A stretch of DNA of 64,000 nt. Origin: Hofstenia miamia. Its lineage: Eukaryota; Xenacoelomorpha; Acoela. Every line of letters starts with the position of its first letter. Position 1 is the first letter of the stretch. A program made the position numbers and the translations under genes. Below the pieces are notes generated by a model that made no database searches, was not told the DNA's origin, and saw only the letters and a program-made list of their open reading frames with translations. Below are positions 11,719 through 22,890 of the stretch, in pieces. The stretch lies in contig SCFE01000003.1 of NCBI GenBank assembly GCA_004352715.1, positions 3,084,259 through 3,148,258 of the forward strand, given 5' to 3'.

Positions 11719-11724
11719 AATAAA
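11719..11724 (+). terminator. Putative LTR polyadenylation signal AATAAA
   Basis: An exact AATAAA in the middle of the LTR, also present in the 3' LTR and in the LTR part of copy A. In a retrotransposon this would set the end of the R region. Confidence 0.45.
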
Positions 11725-12157
11725 CCTCTCGTTTTATTCAACACGTACATGCACTTATAATTTATTACACTGTGATGATACTATGCCGTTGGCGAACACG
11801 AATGTCTGGTAATTACAGACTATTATTTAGTGAGATGAGAACTAACAATGAAAATGAGGTTTTTACTTTTGCAATGAGATAGAAATTAATAAGTGAGACA
11901 AATAGGGTAGCACCATGCACTAATCGAGCACTGAACTGCTTCTACTTCTAAAGACTCCGCTTTGGCTGGAAGCCACGTTAATTGATCATCTTGGAAATAC
12001 CTAAAGTATCGTATCAAATACTTGGATGAATTACAATTGTTTATATTAGTTTATTTTCTCTTTACTTGTTTTCCCAGAATCAGGGCTGTTGTTTTCTAAG
12101 TTCAACCTTCTGCAGAGTCAATTAGTTACTAGTACAATTACAGCCCGCGATTCTACA

Positions 12158-12175
12158 TGGTGACCATGACAGGAC
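12158..12175 (+). other. Primer binding site (tRNA-Arg-like)
   Basis: TGGTGACCATGACAGGAC starts immediately after the LTR. Its complement reads as a tRNA 3' end: CCA, a discriminator A, a seven-base acceptor strand and a T-stem CCUGU. The pattern is close to the tRNA-Arg primer site known from 412/mdg1 elements (TGGCGACCGTGACA). The assignment to Arg is inference. Confidence 0.65.
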
Positions 12176-12557
12176 GCTGACGTGATAACAACATATTCTT
12201 GGTTGTTTCTTTTGGTGGTTTGGAGTTGGTTCTGATTTAGTTTTGGTGCCTGATGGCAATTGGGTTTCCGTGTAAATCTACCAACTGATGTACTCAGATC
12301 CTTCTTCTCTCTGTTGGGAGGGCAACCGCGATTTTTCTTAGTGTTTGGTTTAGTTTATGTCTGTGTTTTACCTGTTACCAATCTGTTTTTGTCTCAGTGC
12401 TTTATGTGTTGGATTTATTACCAAGTATCACCGTAATCTCACATTTGGGTTTGGATTCTATGATTGTTATGAGCTGTGTGTTTCTTCTGTGATTGGAAAG
12501 TACTCCCAAGTGTCTGTTAGTGTAGTTATTCTTTCTTGTTATTTTTCTTGTAGATCA

Positions 12558-14297
12558 ATGGATTCGAATCGTACAGTTACTTATTCTCCTACTTTTGGGA
12601 CTCCTCCGAGTGTCCCCTGTGTAAGCGCTGGCAACCAGGACGTTGCCCCTTGCACCATTGGATCGTTGTTAAATTTCTGCCCTCTGACTTCTCCCATTCA
12701 AACATTGTCCCAACATAAAGATCATCTGGCCTCAACTAGTCCATATGCCCGTGAAGGGCTTTGCAGAGTTCTAAATACCCAAAATGCTCCTCCCATTCCG
12801 TTTCGGCCCGTGCCTCATGCTGATAATGTATTACACTCTTTGCCTTGGTTTGATACTCAACAGATGGAAATCGAGCATTTGAAAGATGCTTTGTCACAGC
12901 AAGTCACTATGAGAATGGACAGTGAGCACAGATTGAGTCTCTCCAAGCTGAACTGAATACTCAGCACATTGCATACCAAAAGATGGAGATGAGAATGCTA
13001 GAGTCAACTGTTGCCTTGGAATTGCAAATTCACGAGTTAAAAACTCAAATGGCCAAATCAGAAGAAACTAACCTTATGAAACTTCCAGTCAACGAATTTG
13101 TCATGCATGCAACATTGAACAAAGCATTAGGGGATTTTGCTGAGACTATAACCGAAAAAATTCGCTCAAATGATCCGTAGTGGACCTATAACTCCTGTTC
13201 TCTCTAATGGCCTCACATCATCTCAGCATGACAAAAGACGAGATACGGTTCCTCCCCCGGCAGTGTCATCTTGCATAAACCCGTTTGTCTCTTCTACTCC
13301 CACGTTTACACAAGCCTCTATTGCCACCGTCGCTACTCTTAATCAAGACCGTGAGCGCATTCCGGCAAGTTCTGTGCAGCCATCAACTGGCGTTTCTTTG
13401 AAGGAGCATATGTCTGATGCAATGAGCCCAGTGAATGCACGTAGTACTTCAGACCAGAGACCCTGATTTCGCTGTTCGATTCTTCCCGTTGAGACTCCTG
13501 GACAAATACCAGTCCACAGTAAGCACTCGGTTTTACCCAAGTTCACGGGACAGATTGACGCAGTCTCACAATCTTTCGAGGAGTGGTTTTTCCTATTCGA
13601 ACTCCATATGAAGCAATACAAGACCTCTCAAGAGGACGCAGTGTCACAATTCCCACTGTACCTGAGTGGGCTTGCTTATAATCAATATATGATGCTGGAG
13701 CAAAACATCAAGACTGATTATCAATTATTAGTAGGATTCTTCGAGGATCATTACAAAGCTCCTCATATAAAACATCAGTACAAAACGCTGCTTTGCGACA
13801 TGAGTTTTAAGCGAGGAGATGATATTCGAAATTACATCACGCAAGTAGAAAGACTCTTCCGACTGAGTAGTCTGTCTCCTGAGTACTCCAGGCATGATCT
13901 CTTCTCGTATATCTGCAGAGGATTTCCTCCGTCGATCCGAAGTCGCCTGGAAATGAAATGTGATCCAGAGGAAAATTTACATGAGATCATCAGAAAAGCT
14001 ATCAGTGTAGTCTATATGATCTACAACTCGAATCGAATTGATAAGGATCTCCACGAGCTATCCGGTAATCCTGGAAAGGTGGATCAGACTAGAAAGACCA
14101 TTCTAAAGAAGGAATTCGATATGTCCTCAGTCAGATGTTTCCGTTGTGGTGAAAAGGGGCATTTCAAATCAAACTGTAAGGCCAAGATTCAGATAGTTGC
14201 TGAAGGCGAGGGTTTTGTAGTTGACGAGCCGCCGGTTGCCTCTTCTTCTGACACCTTATTAGTAGACTTGAGTGAAACTGAACCTCATTTAAATTGA
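12558..14297 (+). pseudogene. gag: gag of copy C: capsid and CCHC zinc knuckle, with compensating frameshifts
   Basis: The likely start is ATG 12558 (MDSNRTVTYSPTF); a longer frame from 12357 is hydrophobic and looks untranslated. The total of 1740 nt corresponds to about 579 codons. The N-terminal third is Pro/Ser-rich, then a coiled-coil-like stretch lies at 12860-13180. It is followed by a retrotransposon gag capsid domain (about 13510-14060, with FTGQIDAVSQSFEEWF and FPPSIRSRLEMKCDP) and a single zinc knuckle C527-x2-C530-x4-H535-x4-C540 at 14136-14177. Gag would package element RNA. Damage: one indel near 12935 shifts the frame and a second near 13175 restores it, and TGA stands at 13464-13466. 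The frame ends TGA 14295-14297. Confidence 0.85.
14288..14294 (+). promoter_or_regulatory. Candidate -1 ribosomal frameshift heptamer T TTA AAT
   Basis: The heptamer fits X XXY YYZ in the gag frame: the gag codons are TTA and AAT, followed at once by the gag TGA. A -1 slip enters the pol frame at 14294. A short stem GGGAG/CTCCC (14299-14303 and 14110+200 to 14314, i.e. 14310-14314) with a 6-nt loop starts 4 nt after the heptamer. The stem is small and the spacer short compared with well-studied sites. Confidence 0.65.
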
Positions 14298-17200
14298 CGG
14301 GAGCGCCGACTCCCTCAAAACGCGCACAGGACGTATTAGTAATCACTAATATGATAAGGAAGAACTTAATTCCTGTGGAAATGAACGGAAGGATCATTAA
14401 TGCTACTATTGATACCGGAGCTGCCGCGTCTATCATTAGCGACGAATGCTGCAAGGATATCTGTTTCACCCGTGACTCTCTCAATCCTTCCACCGACATT
14501 AAATTAATCGATGCTTCAGGAAATGCGATTTCCCTGAAAGGGAGGCTAAAGAACGCGGAATTACAGATTCGTGCAGAATGATTCGAAGTCGACCTAATTG
14601 TCATTGATACCTCTAACCATCAACTTCCGTATGATTTGATATTGGGAAACGATTTTTTGGAGAAAAACTCGTGTGTGATTGATTACAAGAGTAACACGAT
14701 ATCCATAAAAGACCAAGACGCCACGCAGCTAACCACCATTCCCGAGCGGGAAGTTGTCTTCCACTTGAAAGAGCCCATCTATTTGGAAGCAAGACACTGG
14801 ACTCAAGTAGCTGTGTACACAGACCCAGAAACAAATTGTGATGTAATGATAGCGAGTCAAACAGGTAAACATATAAAAGGCATCTCTTTCTCACCTGATT
14901 TGTGTAAGGTGAACTCGGGCAGAACCTATGTTACTATTTTGAATGGAGCCAGACATCCAGTGAGGTTCAATGAAGGTGATCTCCAAATAATTGGTGTGCC
15001 AGTTCGAATTGAAAATGTCGAAAATTCTTGCCTGCCCATTTGTACTGCCATCCACGACTTGGAAGAGTCGATGACAGTAAAGATTCCCACCGTGAACGAT
15101 GAGACTCATCCACATCTAACCAATGGGGAGAAAATGTCTCTTGTGTCAATATTACGTAGTAAGAGTGAGGTATTCAACTATGGTGCAATCAGTGTGGGAC
15201 AGGCAATTGGCGAGGAGCATGCAATCGAAGTAAAACAAGAGAAACCAATCCGCCTACCTGTCCAGAGAGTTCCAGAAAATTTGAAAGCAGAATACGAAAA
15301 AATCCTTAAGGACTTGATAGAAAGTGGAATCATCCAAGGGAGTAACAGTCCCTATGCAGCACCCACCATGTTTATTAGGCAAGGCGAAAAATATCGACTT
15401 TGCATCGATTTTCGTAAGTTGAACGACATCACAGTTAAAGATGCTTACCCATTACCTCGAATTGAAGATCTTCTGTATGACGCCACCAAGTACAAGTTCT
15501 TCTCCTGCCTCGATCTCTGTAAGGCCTACTGGCAGGTACTGATGCGTAAGGCCGATATTCCCAAGACCGCTTTTATCACGCCGTACGGATTGTACGAGTG
15601 GAAATATATGGCGTTCGGGCTGTGTAATGCACCAGCAACGTTCCAGCGTTATGTCACCAAAGTATTAACTAACAACTCTAATATTCTTGAACCGGGAATT
15701 TCTGCATACATAGATGATATCTTAGTAGTGAGTGACACCTTTGACGAACATCTGAAGAAGTTGCAAAGAACTCTGGAATTATTACAGAACGCTGGTCTCA
15801 AAGTTAACGGAACTAAATGCTCTTTAGCCCAGATCAAAGTCACATTCTTAGGAAGGGTGATTGAACACGGAAAAATATCGATTAAAACTAATGCCAAGCA
15901 GTTCTTGGAGCGAATTGAAACACCCTGAAGCAGAAAAGACGTACAGCAATTAATGGGATTCTTGAATTACTACGGCATGTTCATTCCCAATCTAGCTGAA
16001 AAGACCAAATCGATAACTCAGTTGCTTAAAAAATCCCATGATTTTAAATGGACCTGGACTGAGCAGGAAGCGTTGGAAGGAATCAAGGCTGAACTACAAA
16101 AAATCCCGTCACTAAACACCCCTGATTACACGCAAGAGTTTATCGTTGATTGCGACGCCAGTGCTGTAGCTATCAGTGGTGTGTTGAGTCAAGAAATCAA
16201 TGGAGTCGAATGTCCGGTTCAGTATTTCAGCCGAAAACTGAGAGCTGCGGAGAAAAACTACGGAGCAACCAAATGTGAAATGCTGGCCCTAGTGGAGTTG
16301 CTGAAAAAATTCCAGTATTTTATATTAGGGAGAAGATTCAAAGTGCGCACCAACAACAGCGTGCTAGCCTGGCTAAAGAATATTTCAGGAGATCAGTCCA
16401 ACATAGTAGCCAGGTGGATAGAATACCTCAACGACTTCTCTTTTTCCATTACCCATTGGCCCGGTCGCTTGCACCTCAATGCCGATTATTGGACTGCATT
16501 ACCAAGTTATGAACGAGATCTCAAAAAACCACCAGGGGATAAGGTACCGTTCGCATTCATACCCCATACTGAGTATGAACTAATTCCTGAAATAAATGCT
16601 GATAGGAACAGAAAAGAAATTTTGCCAATCCTAATCCGTGAAGAGATCTCAGAGGAGGAAATTATCAAACACCAACAAAACGATCTCGTGTTATCCGATA
16701 TCATGAAAAGAATAAAGGACCCATTTTTTCCTCTTTCTCCTACTGCGGTGAGATACTACAATAGATATAATTGGACAACTACAGCTAAAGGTCTATTATA
16801 TGTAAAAAGCCGAAATAATCGTCTCGCTATACCGGAGTATTTTAAAAGGGATCTTGTGAGAAGAGTTCATGAGAAAGGCCACCTTGGTATAATTCAAACT
16901 GAAAAAACCTTCAATTCTCGCTATGTTACGATTGGCATCAGAGCGACCATTCAGGATGTCATTGACAAATGCAGAAAGTGCTTACTGAATAACGCAGCTC
17001 ATTTTCCTGAACAACGTGCCGAACTGGAATGTCGCGCCGCATCAAGCCCGAACGAGATTGTCCACATGGATTTAGAACAACTTTCTCGTGATAGTGAGGG
17101 GTTTCAATATCTCCTAGTACTAGTTGATCATTTTACTAAGTATGCCCGTATAATTCCAATGGACAGCACACTTGCTGAAAAGGTAGCAGACAAGATATTA

Positions 17201-18190
17201 AAGGAGTGGATATTGAAGTTGGGTCCTATGTCTCGTTTAGTGTCAGATCGTGGTCCGCAATTCGAAAGTAATCTAATGAAAACTCTTATGACCGAATTGG
17301 AAATACTACATGATTTCACTACCGCCTATCACCCCCAAGCAAACGGATTGGTGGAGCGACTGAATCGAACCCTGATAAAATTGATCAGAGTCGCGGTATC
17401 GCGAGCTGCAGGGAAAAGTTGGCGGCGAGTAATAGAAAGTATTGAATTCTTTTACAACACATCAGTGCACTCAACTACCGGAATAACTCCATTTAGAGCC
17501 ATGTTTGGCCGCGAAGCTCTAACATCCCTATCCATGATGTATCCGAACTACTCTGAAATTACTTTAGAACGATATGTGAATCAACTTTTACGTGACATGC
17601 AGGAAATTCACTTAACCATTGTTCATAACACAAACCAGTCTTGTACAAGACAGAGGAGAACTTTTAACAAAAAATTATATGGCGAACCTCATCGACGAGG
17701 TGACAAAGTTTTTGCATATCTTCCACGAGTTACAACAGATCACAACCAAGTAAGAAAATTAGCCAATAATTGGCAAGGCCCTTTTACAATAGAGAAAGTG
17801 CTCGATCATAACACATACACACTTAGTAACGGGAGAACTGTACACTTCCAGAGATTAAAACGAGCGATTAAGGATATTGACAACGTCATCATCAATGATA
17901 ACAACGAGTACACTTTAATTGATAATGGTGTCGACGAATACACCACTTACGATAATTTGACAGAATTTGCTGAGGAAAGTTTATCTGACACTGATTTTGA
18001 GCCTGAAACAATTGACACTAGTAGCTCACGAATTTTGCCTGAAAGGCGCGCTAGAGTTAATCAAACCTATGATCCCAATATTTGGGACCTTAACATTATG
18101 TTTAGGAATGACACCACCGATAGGGAAGAAACGCGAGTCGCCAGCTCCTCCGTCCCGTCGTCGCAGAGTGAGACGAAAGATGGAGGGTAG
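14294..18190 (+). pseudogene. pol: pol of copy C: protease, reverse transcriptase, RNase H, integrase
   Basis: One frame of 1298 codons with two TGA stops (14579-14581 and 15926-15928). Counting from the first in-frame codon, the protease has DTGAAAS at residue 40. RT has YPLPRIEDLL, FGLCNAPATFQR and the catalytic YIDD at 472-475. RNase H has DCDAS at 619-623. Integrase has H859, H863, C893, C896 and the DD35E triad D926, D985, E1021, followed by a C-terminal domain and an acidic tail. All catalytic residues are present. The frame lies -1 to gag, so a Gag-Pol fusion by frameshifting is likely. The last codons overlap the ATG of ORF3. Both stops fall in otherwise conserved sequence, so this copy is probably recently dead unless the stops are read through. 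Confidence 0.93.
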
Positions 18191-21100
18191 TAACAATGGC
18201 TCATCCTCATCCAGGCGCGATGAGGCCCGTAAACGAGGACGACATGAAGGTGCTGAGGAGAACCCTATACCGTGTGGGCGATACGTAGCTCCACGCTTAG
18301 GTGAGCAGAGAGCATCAACACCGTCCTCATCTCGCTACTCCGTGGGGGGATACGTACCTCCACGCGTGCAAGCAGAGCTGGCACACTCACCATCAAAAAC
18401 TTTAAAAACCAACCCTTTGCGTGACCCATTTACTGTAATTTACCCTGTAAATTTATCCCCAACAAGTGATTCGAAAGCCCCTTCGACCTCAAACACTTCT
18501 GTTACGTCCTCCGTTAGGTCCCAGAAGATGGAAGATCGAAAGAAGAAAATGTCTACAGTGGGTGCGGATACACTACACCCTTACTTCATAGCCACGCGTC
18601 GCTCAGTCCACTATATTCGTGACGATATCTCGGAAGCAACCCAGAATCAGCTACGCTGGACCTATAATACCAAAAAGCTAACCTGTTCTGTCGACATCAT
18701 ACCTTTTATGATTGATGCCGAGAAACGCCCACAAATCAATTGTATCATCTGCTATGATGCTACTATGCTCGAAGAGATCAGCCGACTATATTGGTGAAGT
18801 ACAGTCCACATTTCTTTCGACGACGATTTCTCAATATACAACCTCTGCCAATTCCTCAACAACGGCAGTACAATAAAGAGTTTCGAACAAGTTAACATTG
18901 ACTTCCCCAACTTGCTAGTAATCTATTTTTTAAGAATTCACGAGGTTCAGGATGACCAGATCATGGAACAAATAGAGATAGCATACAGGATTGCCAAGGT
19001 AGAAGGTATACGACTAGTAATAATTCTTCGAGAAGAGCATGAACCCTCCATACCCGACGCAATTGAAAGCCTTCACTACCGCATGGAAAACTTCATCATT
19101 CTATACAAAACGTCGTATAACCAGCTCTCGATGCCGACTTCACAAATGCCATCCGTCACCAAATTAATTCTTACCGATCTCTTATTATGTGACAAAATAC
19201 CCTCTCACAAGCTAGCAGTAGACAGAAAACTAATCATCGACACCATCCTCCAGGCACAAACATTGGAGCTCCTCGACGTGCCGAGCCCACGATCCGTTAC
19301 CAACATGAGGGTCAGTTTTGCATTCGCTCAAAGTGCACAGACATTACAGGACATTCAAGATATCTGGACAGAGATTAAGGCTACCAAGGACCCCGAGTCA
19401 GATTGGCCCCAACTCCACATTTGTAGCCCGAGTTCTGTTTACCACTCATCCGTCGAAAAAGTACTAAACGAAATTAAATTCTCTTACCAGCTTCAAGATC
19501 GCAAGAACTTCAAATCCTTCCTGTTCTCTGAGGACAGAGTACCTGATATCTATGCAAGAGGCGCGATTTGGATTTTATCAATATTCTTAACAAAACATCC
19601 CCAAACAACATTACCCATCGATCAAGGCAAACGGAAAGCAATGACAAAGACATCGGTTCATGAGTTTGCTGTATCTCCGTTGACATGGAAGGTCAAGAAC
19701 TGGCTCCTACACAAATGTGTGCCACCGTTATCACCATGCAAAACAGGCCGCGCCATGGATCACTATGAAAAATATTATGCCCGACTGGTGGGGGCGAGCA
19801 GTACAACTGGGAAGATGTCAATCATTTCTATCAGCAATCGGCTAGGAATTTGTCCGTCTGACATAAATATTTTTTCCGAAACAATGAAAAAGTATATGTG
19901 GGGTGCCACCTCAGAAACCAAGTTCGCTATTTTTTCTTCGGAGAATGCCCCGCTAAGCACCAAACAACTGATCGAAAGGAGGCCCGGCTCTACCACGACG
20001 TTTTTGGATCTAATTCGAACTAGGGAAGTAATTGAGAAGAACGAACGATTTTTCGATGGTCATCGAATTTCATATCCAGAATGCGGGTATGGCCAATTTG
20101 CGGAATCTGCCAGACAAGTAAAGAAAGAGGGGAGAATAATCCCGATCACTATCTTCGAGCAGGTCATGAAAACCCCCGAACAATTCTACCGAGAAGAGGA
20201 ACTGCTGGCAACATCAGCAGTGCAGTTATCACCACAGATAAGGGATCTAATTGAAAAAGTGAACCTAGAGAAGTTCGGAGGATCGCCCCAGCCCACACCT
20301 AAATGGTCCATAACTGAGAATGAACGGATCCTTATGATCGAACACGATCCCTCTCAGTTCGACGCAGACCTGTCAATCCACAAAAGAGTGTTAGTGGAGA
20401 ACAACGAGAAAGATGTGCTGGGCATGATGAAGTGGTGCATGACAGAAATGTTTTCGAAAGAGGAGTTGGTCATTCTTCAATCTCCAGGGCGACAAGTAGC
20501 TTTGGACGTGGAATGTACCACTGCTCGACTGAAGATATCAAGTAAGCAAATCGAACAACTACGCAACTCTGCATTGAGAACTCGATTTTGGGACACTATA
20601 AAGCACGCCCAAATAAATTATCCCGTGACGATTGGCACGGCTCGGTTACAAGCGAAGTGCGGATTCGCAGACTTGGAGGACAACATTCGAAAGGAAAACT
20701 TACTATGCATACCACCCCCTTGCGTGGAAACTCCGTTAATTCAACCTAAGTGGAGAGTGAAGAAAAACAAGAGGAAGATCTCAGCTCACATACCCGACAA
20801 GATGAATTATGTGAGCACGGCAGCAGAAGTGAATAAAATGGTGAGATCAGAAGAGTACAGATCGGCACGCGCCAAGTTGTTAGCCGGAGACAACAGGGAG
20901 AGAGTCTTTTTGGATGGCAAACTAACAATCTGCGATGTATTCAACAAGGGAGCCGCCGTCAGTGAGCAACTGAAAAAGATTCACGACATCATACGAAAGA
21001 CTGACCCCCGAGTATTAATTCTGTTCCAATCAGCAGGGGACTTGATGTGGATCAACAACGTCGAGACAATCACCCGGTATTATGACGTGACCAAGCGAAT

Positions 21101-21590
21101 AGAAATAATCACGATGCTCCGTGCGGAAGTGTCTGATCCAGAAGAAATGACGTTGAGCCAGGTGCAGGAGTTCTGCTCCCTATTTATGGACCACGCAACT
21201 CGTATGGGATCGTTACGCAGTGTATTCGAACATTTCTACCCAGACACCCAGATTCGAGCCGAGGACGCGCACACCTCAGACACCGACGCAGCTATGACCC
21301 TCATGATAGCCTTGAAAGGATTCCGCCTGTACGAGAGATTCCACGATACCTTTACTCGCCGCCTCAATAACCTGAGAAGAAACTGTCCCATTAGCGATAG
21401 ATTGCCTACTCTCCAATACTTCAAGCTGAAAGACGAGGTGGTTACCCAGAGGGAGGTTCTCATGCAGTTATCACGAGAGCCACAGTATGCTACTCTTGAA
21501 CAATGGGAAGGCGATTTGGCCACGGAAATGATAGTAGCTACTCAACGAATCGTGTCAGGTCCCACTCTCCACCTGCTGCCTCCAAATTAA
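18180..21590 (+). pseudogene. ORF3 of copy C: large third protein, C-terminal DEDDh exonuclease-like motifs, one TGA
   Basis: The frame has 1136 codons from ATG 18180 (MEGSNNGSSSSRRDEARKR), with TGA at codon 206 (18795-18797) where copy A has an Arg codon. I do not recognise the N-terminal 700 residues: an Arg/Ser/Gly-rich start, then a globular, mixed alpha/beta-looking region (ARGAIWILSIFLTK, WKVKNWLLHKC, YYARLVGASS, IYFVxNRLGIC-like). The C-terminal part shows VALDVECTT (D776, E778), LFQSAGDLMW (D954) and HTSDTDA (H1031, D1036). This is the D-x-E, D, H-x4-D pattern of DEDDh 3'-5' exonucleases, although 178 residues between motifs I and II is long for that fold. No signal peptide or membrane segment is seen, so it is not an envelope protein. 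It follows integrase directly and is probably translated by reinitiation or frameshift at the overlapping pol stop. The existence of the ORF is well supported; the enzyme assignment is tentative. Confidence 0.8.
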
Positions 21591-21593
21591 TTT

Positions 21594-21606
21594 GAGCAAG
21601 GGGGCG
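21594..21606 (+). other. Polypurine tract
   Basis: GAGCAAGGGGGCG lies directly before the 3' LTR, four bases after the ORF3 stop. Its place and purine content fit the plus-strand primer of an LTR element, although two C bases interrupt it. Confidence 0.6.
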
Positions 21607-22522
21607 TGTAGAGTCACTCGGGGAAATTCGTGTTTATTTAGTTGATTTTTATTTCATTTTTGTATTAACGTCACCATGACGTCAGAATTATATATTTCGA
21701 CCTTAGGTTTACGAAGGAACTCATGTCCCCTCAAAGGTGCTATACGTTGCTCAAATGTAATTTGAATTGCGAGGGAAATTGATAACATGAACGATTAAAC
21801 TTGATTGTAAACTAAGGCAGGTAGTTATTTATTAACCATGTATAAAATGAGTAAACTTGTAGAAAATGGTCAATAGATTTTATCTATCCTCAAATACTGT
21901 TACTTTTCTCTCCGTTACTTTATCTATTGTTTTAGTATGAAAACAATTGCTTAAGCTCGGCAACAATTTGGGAGTGCCTTCTCAAGGTACAGGGCGACAT
22001 GTAGCTCCTGGCAATCATTAGATCTTCCCAGCCCAAATTGTGGACTCATTAGGTTACGGATACGGATACGAATAAGGAAATAATAAATCTCTCGTTTGAT
22101 TCAACACGTACATGCACTTATAATTTATTACACTGTGATGATACTATGCCATTGGCGAACATGAATGTCTGGCAATTACAGACTATTATTTGGTGAGCCA
22201 AGAACTAACAATGAAAATGAGGTTCTTTTACTTTTGCAACGAGATAGAAATTAATAAGTGAGACAAATAGGGTAGCACCATGCACTAATCAAGCACTGAA
22301 CTGTTTCTACTTCTAAAGACTCCGCTTCGGCTGGAAGCCACGCTAATTGATCATCTTGGAAATACCTAAAGTATCGTATCAAATACTTGGATGAATTACA
22401 ATTGTTTCTATTAGTTATTTTCTCGTTACTTGTTTCCCCCAGAATCGGGGCTGTCGTTGTCTAAGTTAAACCTTCTGCAGAGTCAATTAGTTGCTAGTAA
22501 AATTACAGCCCACGATTCTACA
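21607..22522 (+). repeat. 3' LTR of copy C
   Basis: 916 bp, TGTAGAGTCACTC ... GATTCTACA, the partner of 11243-12157. Many differences from the 5' LTR are C/T or G/A at CpG (for example GGCGATC versus GGCAATC, and ACACG versus ACATG). Confidence 0.95.
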
Positions 22523-22890
22523 CTATCACTGAAATTGCTTGAGATGATTGTTGCACTCAGCTTAGGTTTATTATCTCTATACCTATAATTAAATAAAATA
22601 TTATAGGAAATTAAATTGATTCTAATCAATTACTTAAAAGGTTATTTCTTTTGTTTATCATTATCTGCTGTTTGTATACACTTGAGATAATTCACTGCTA
22701 TTCCCTCACAAAGTATAATTTTAAGCAATGCATAGATTTAAATTAAGGGGACTATCAAATAAATTGCAATTGTTTGAAATATTATGATTAAAACTACAAA
22801 TAACTCAAATAAATCAATTTACAATATAAAACACAAATCCACAACATATATTAGGTATATAATAAATAATAAAAATAATAATCCAGACAA
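22523..22890. other. Short non-coding spacer
   Basis: AT-rich, with no gene seen. The first 35 bases could be a decayed continuation of copy B ORF3, but the match is too weak to claim. Confidence 0.5.

Larger units (their letters stand above)
11243..12157 (+). repeat. 5' LTR of copy C
   Basis: 915 bp, TGTAGAGTCACTC ... GATTCTACA, matched along its length by 21607-22522. It holds a candidate promoter near its start and an AATAAA at 11719-11724. Confidence 0.95.
11243..22522 (+). mobile_element. Complete Ty3/gypsy-type LTR retrotransposon (copy C) with a third ORF
   Basis: An 11,280-bp element bounded by two LTRs of 915 and 916 bp that start TGTAGAG and end TCTACA. In order it has a primer binding site, gag, pol (protease, reverse transcriptase, RNase H, integrase), ORF3 and a purine tract. 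Integrase downstream of RNase H and the RT and RNase H motifs place it in the Ty3/gypsy group. By eye the two LTRs differ at roughly three dozen positions plus small indels (about 4 percent), mostly transitions, many at CpG, so the insertion is not recent. I see no clear target duplication: the left flank is GATATAG and the right flank CTATCAC. All three ORFs are nearly open but carry TGA stops, and gag has frameshifts. Confidence 0.93.

Noticed and set aside
12357-12557. N-terminal extension of gag
   Set aside because: The residues encoded before ATG 12558 are hydrophobic and Cys/Phe-rich, unlike gag, and begin shortly after the primer site; this is probably leader sequence.
18180-21590. ORF3 as an envelope gene
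   Set aside because: Its position after integrase fits env, but there is no signal peptide, furin-like site or membrane anchor, and the protein is soluble-looking throughout.
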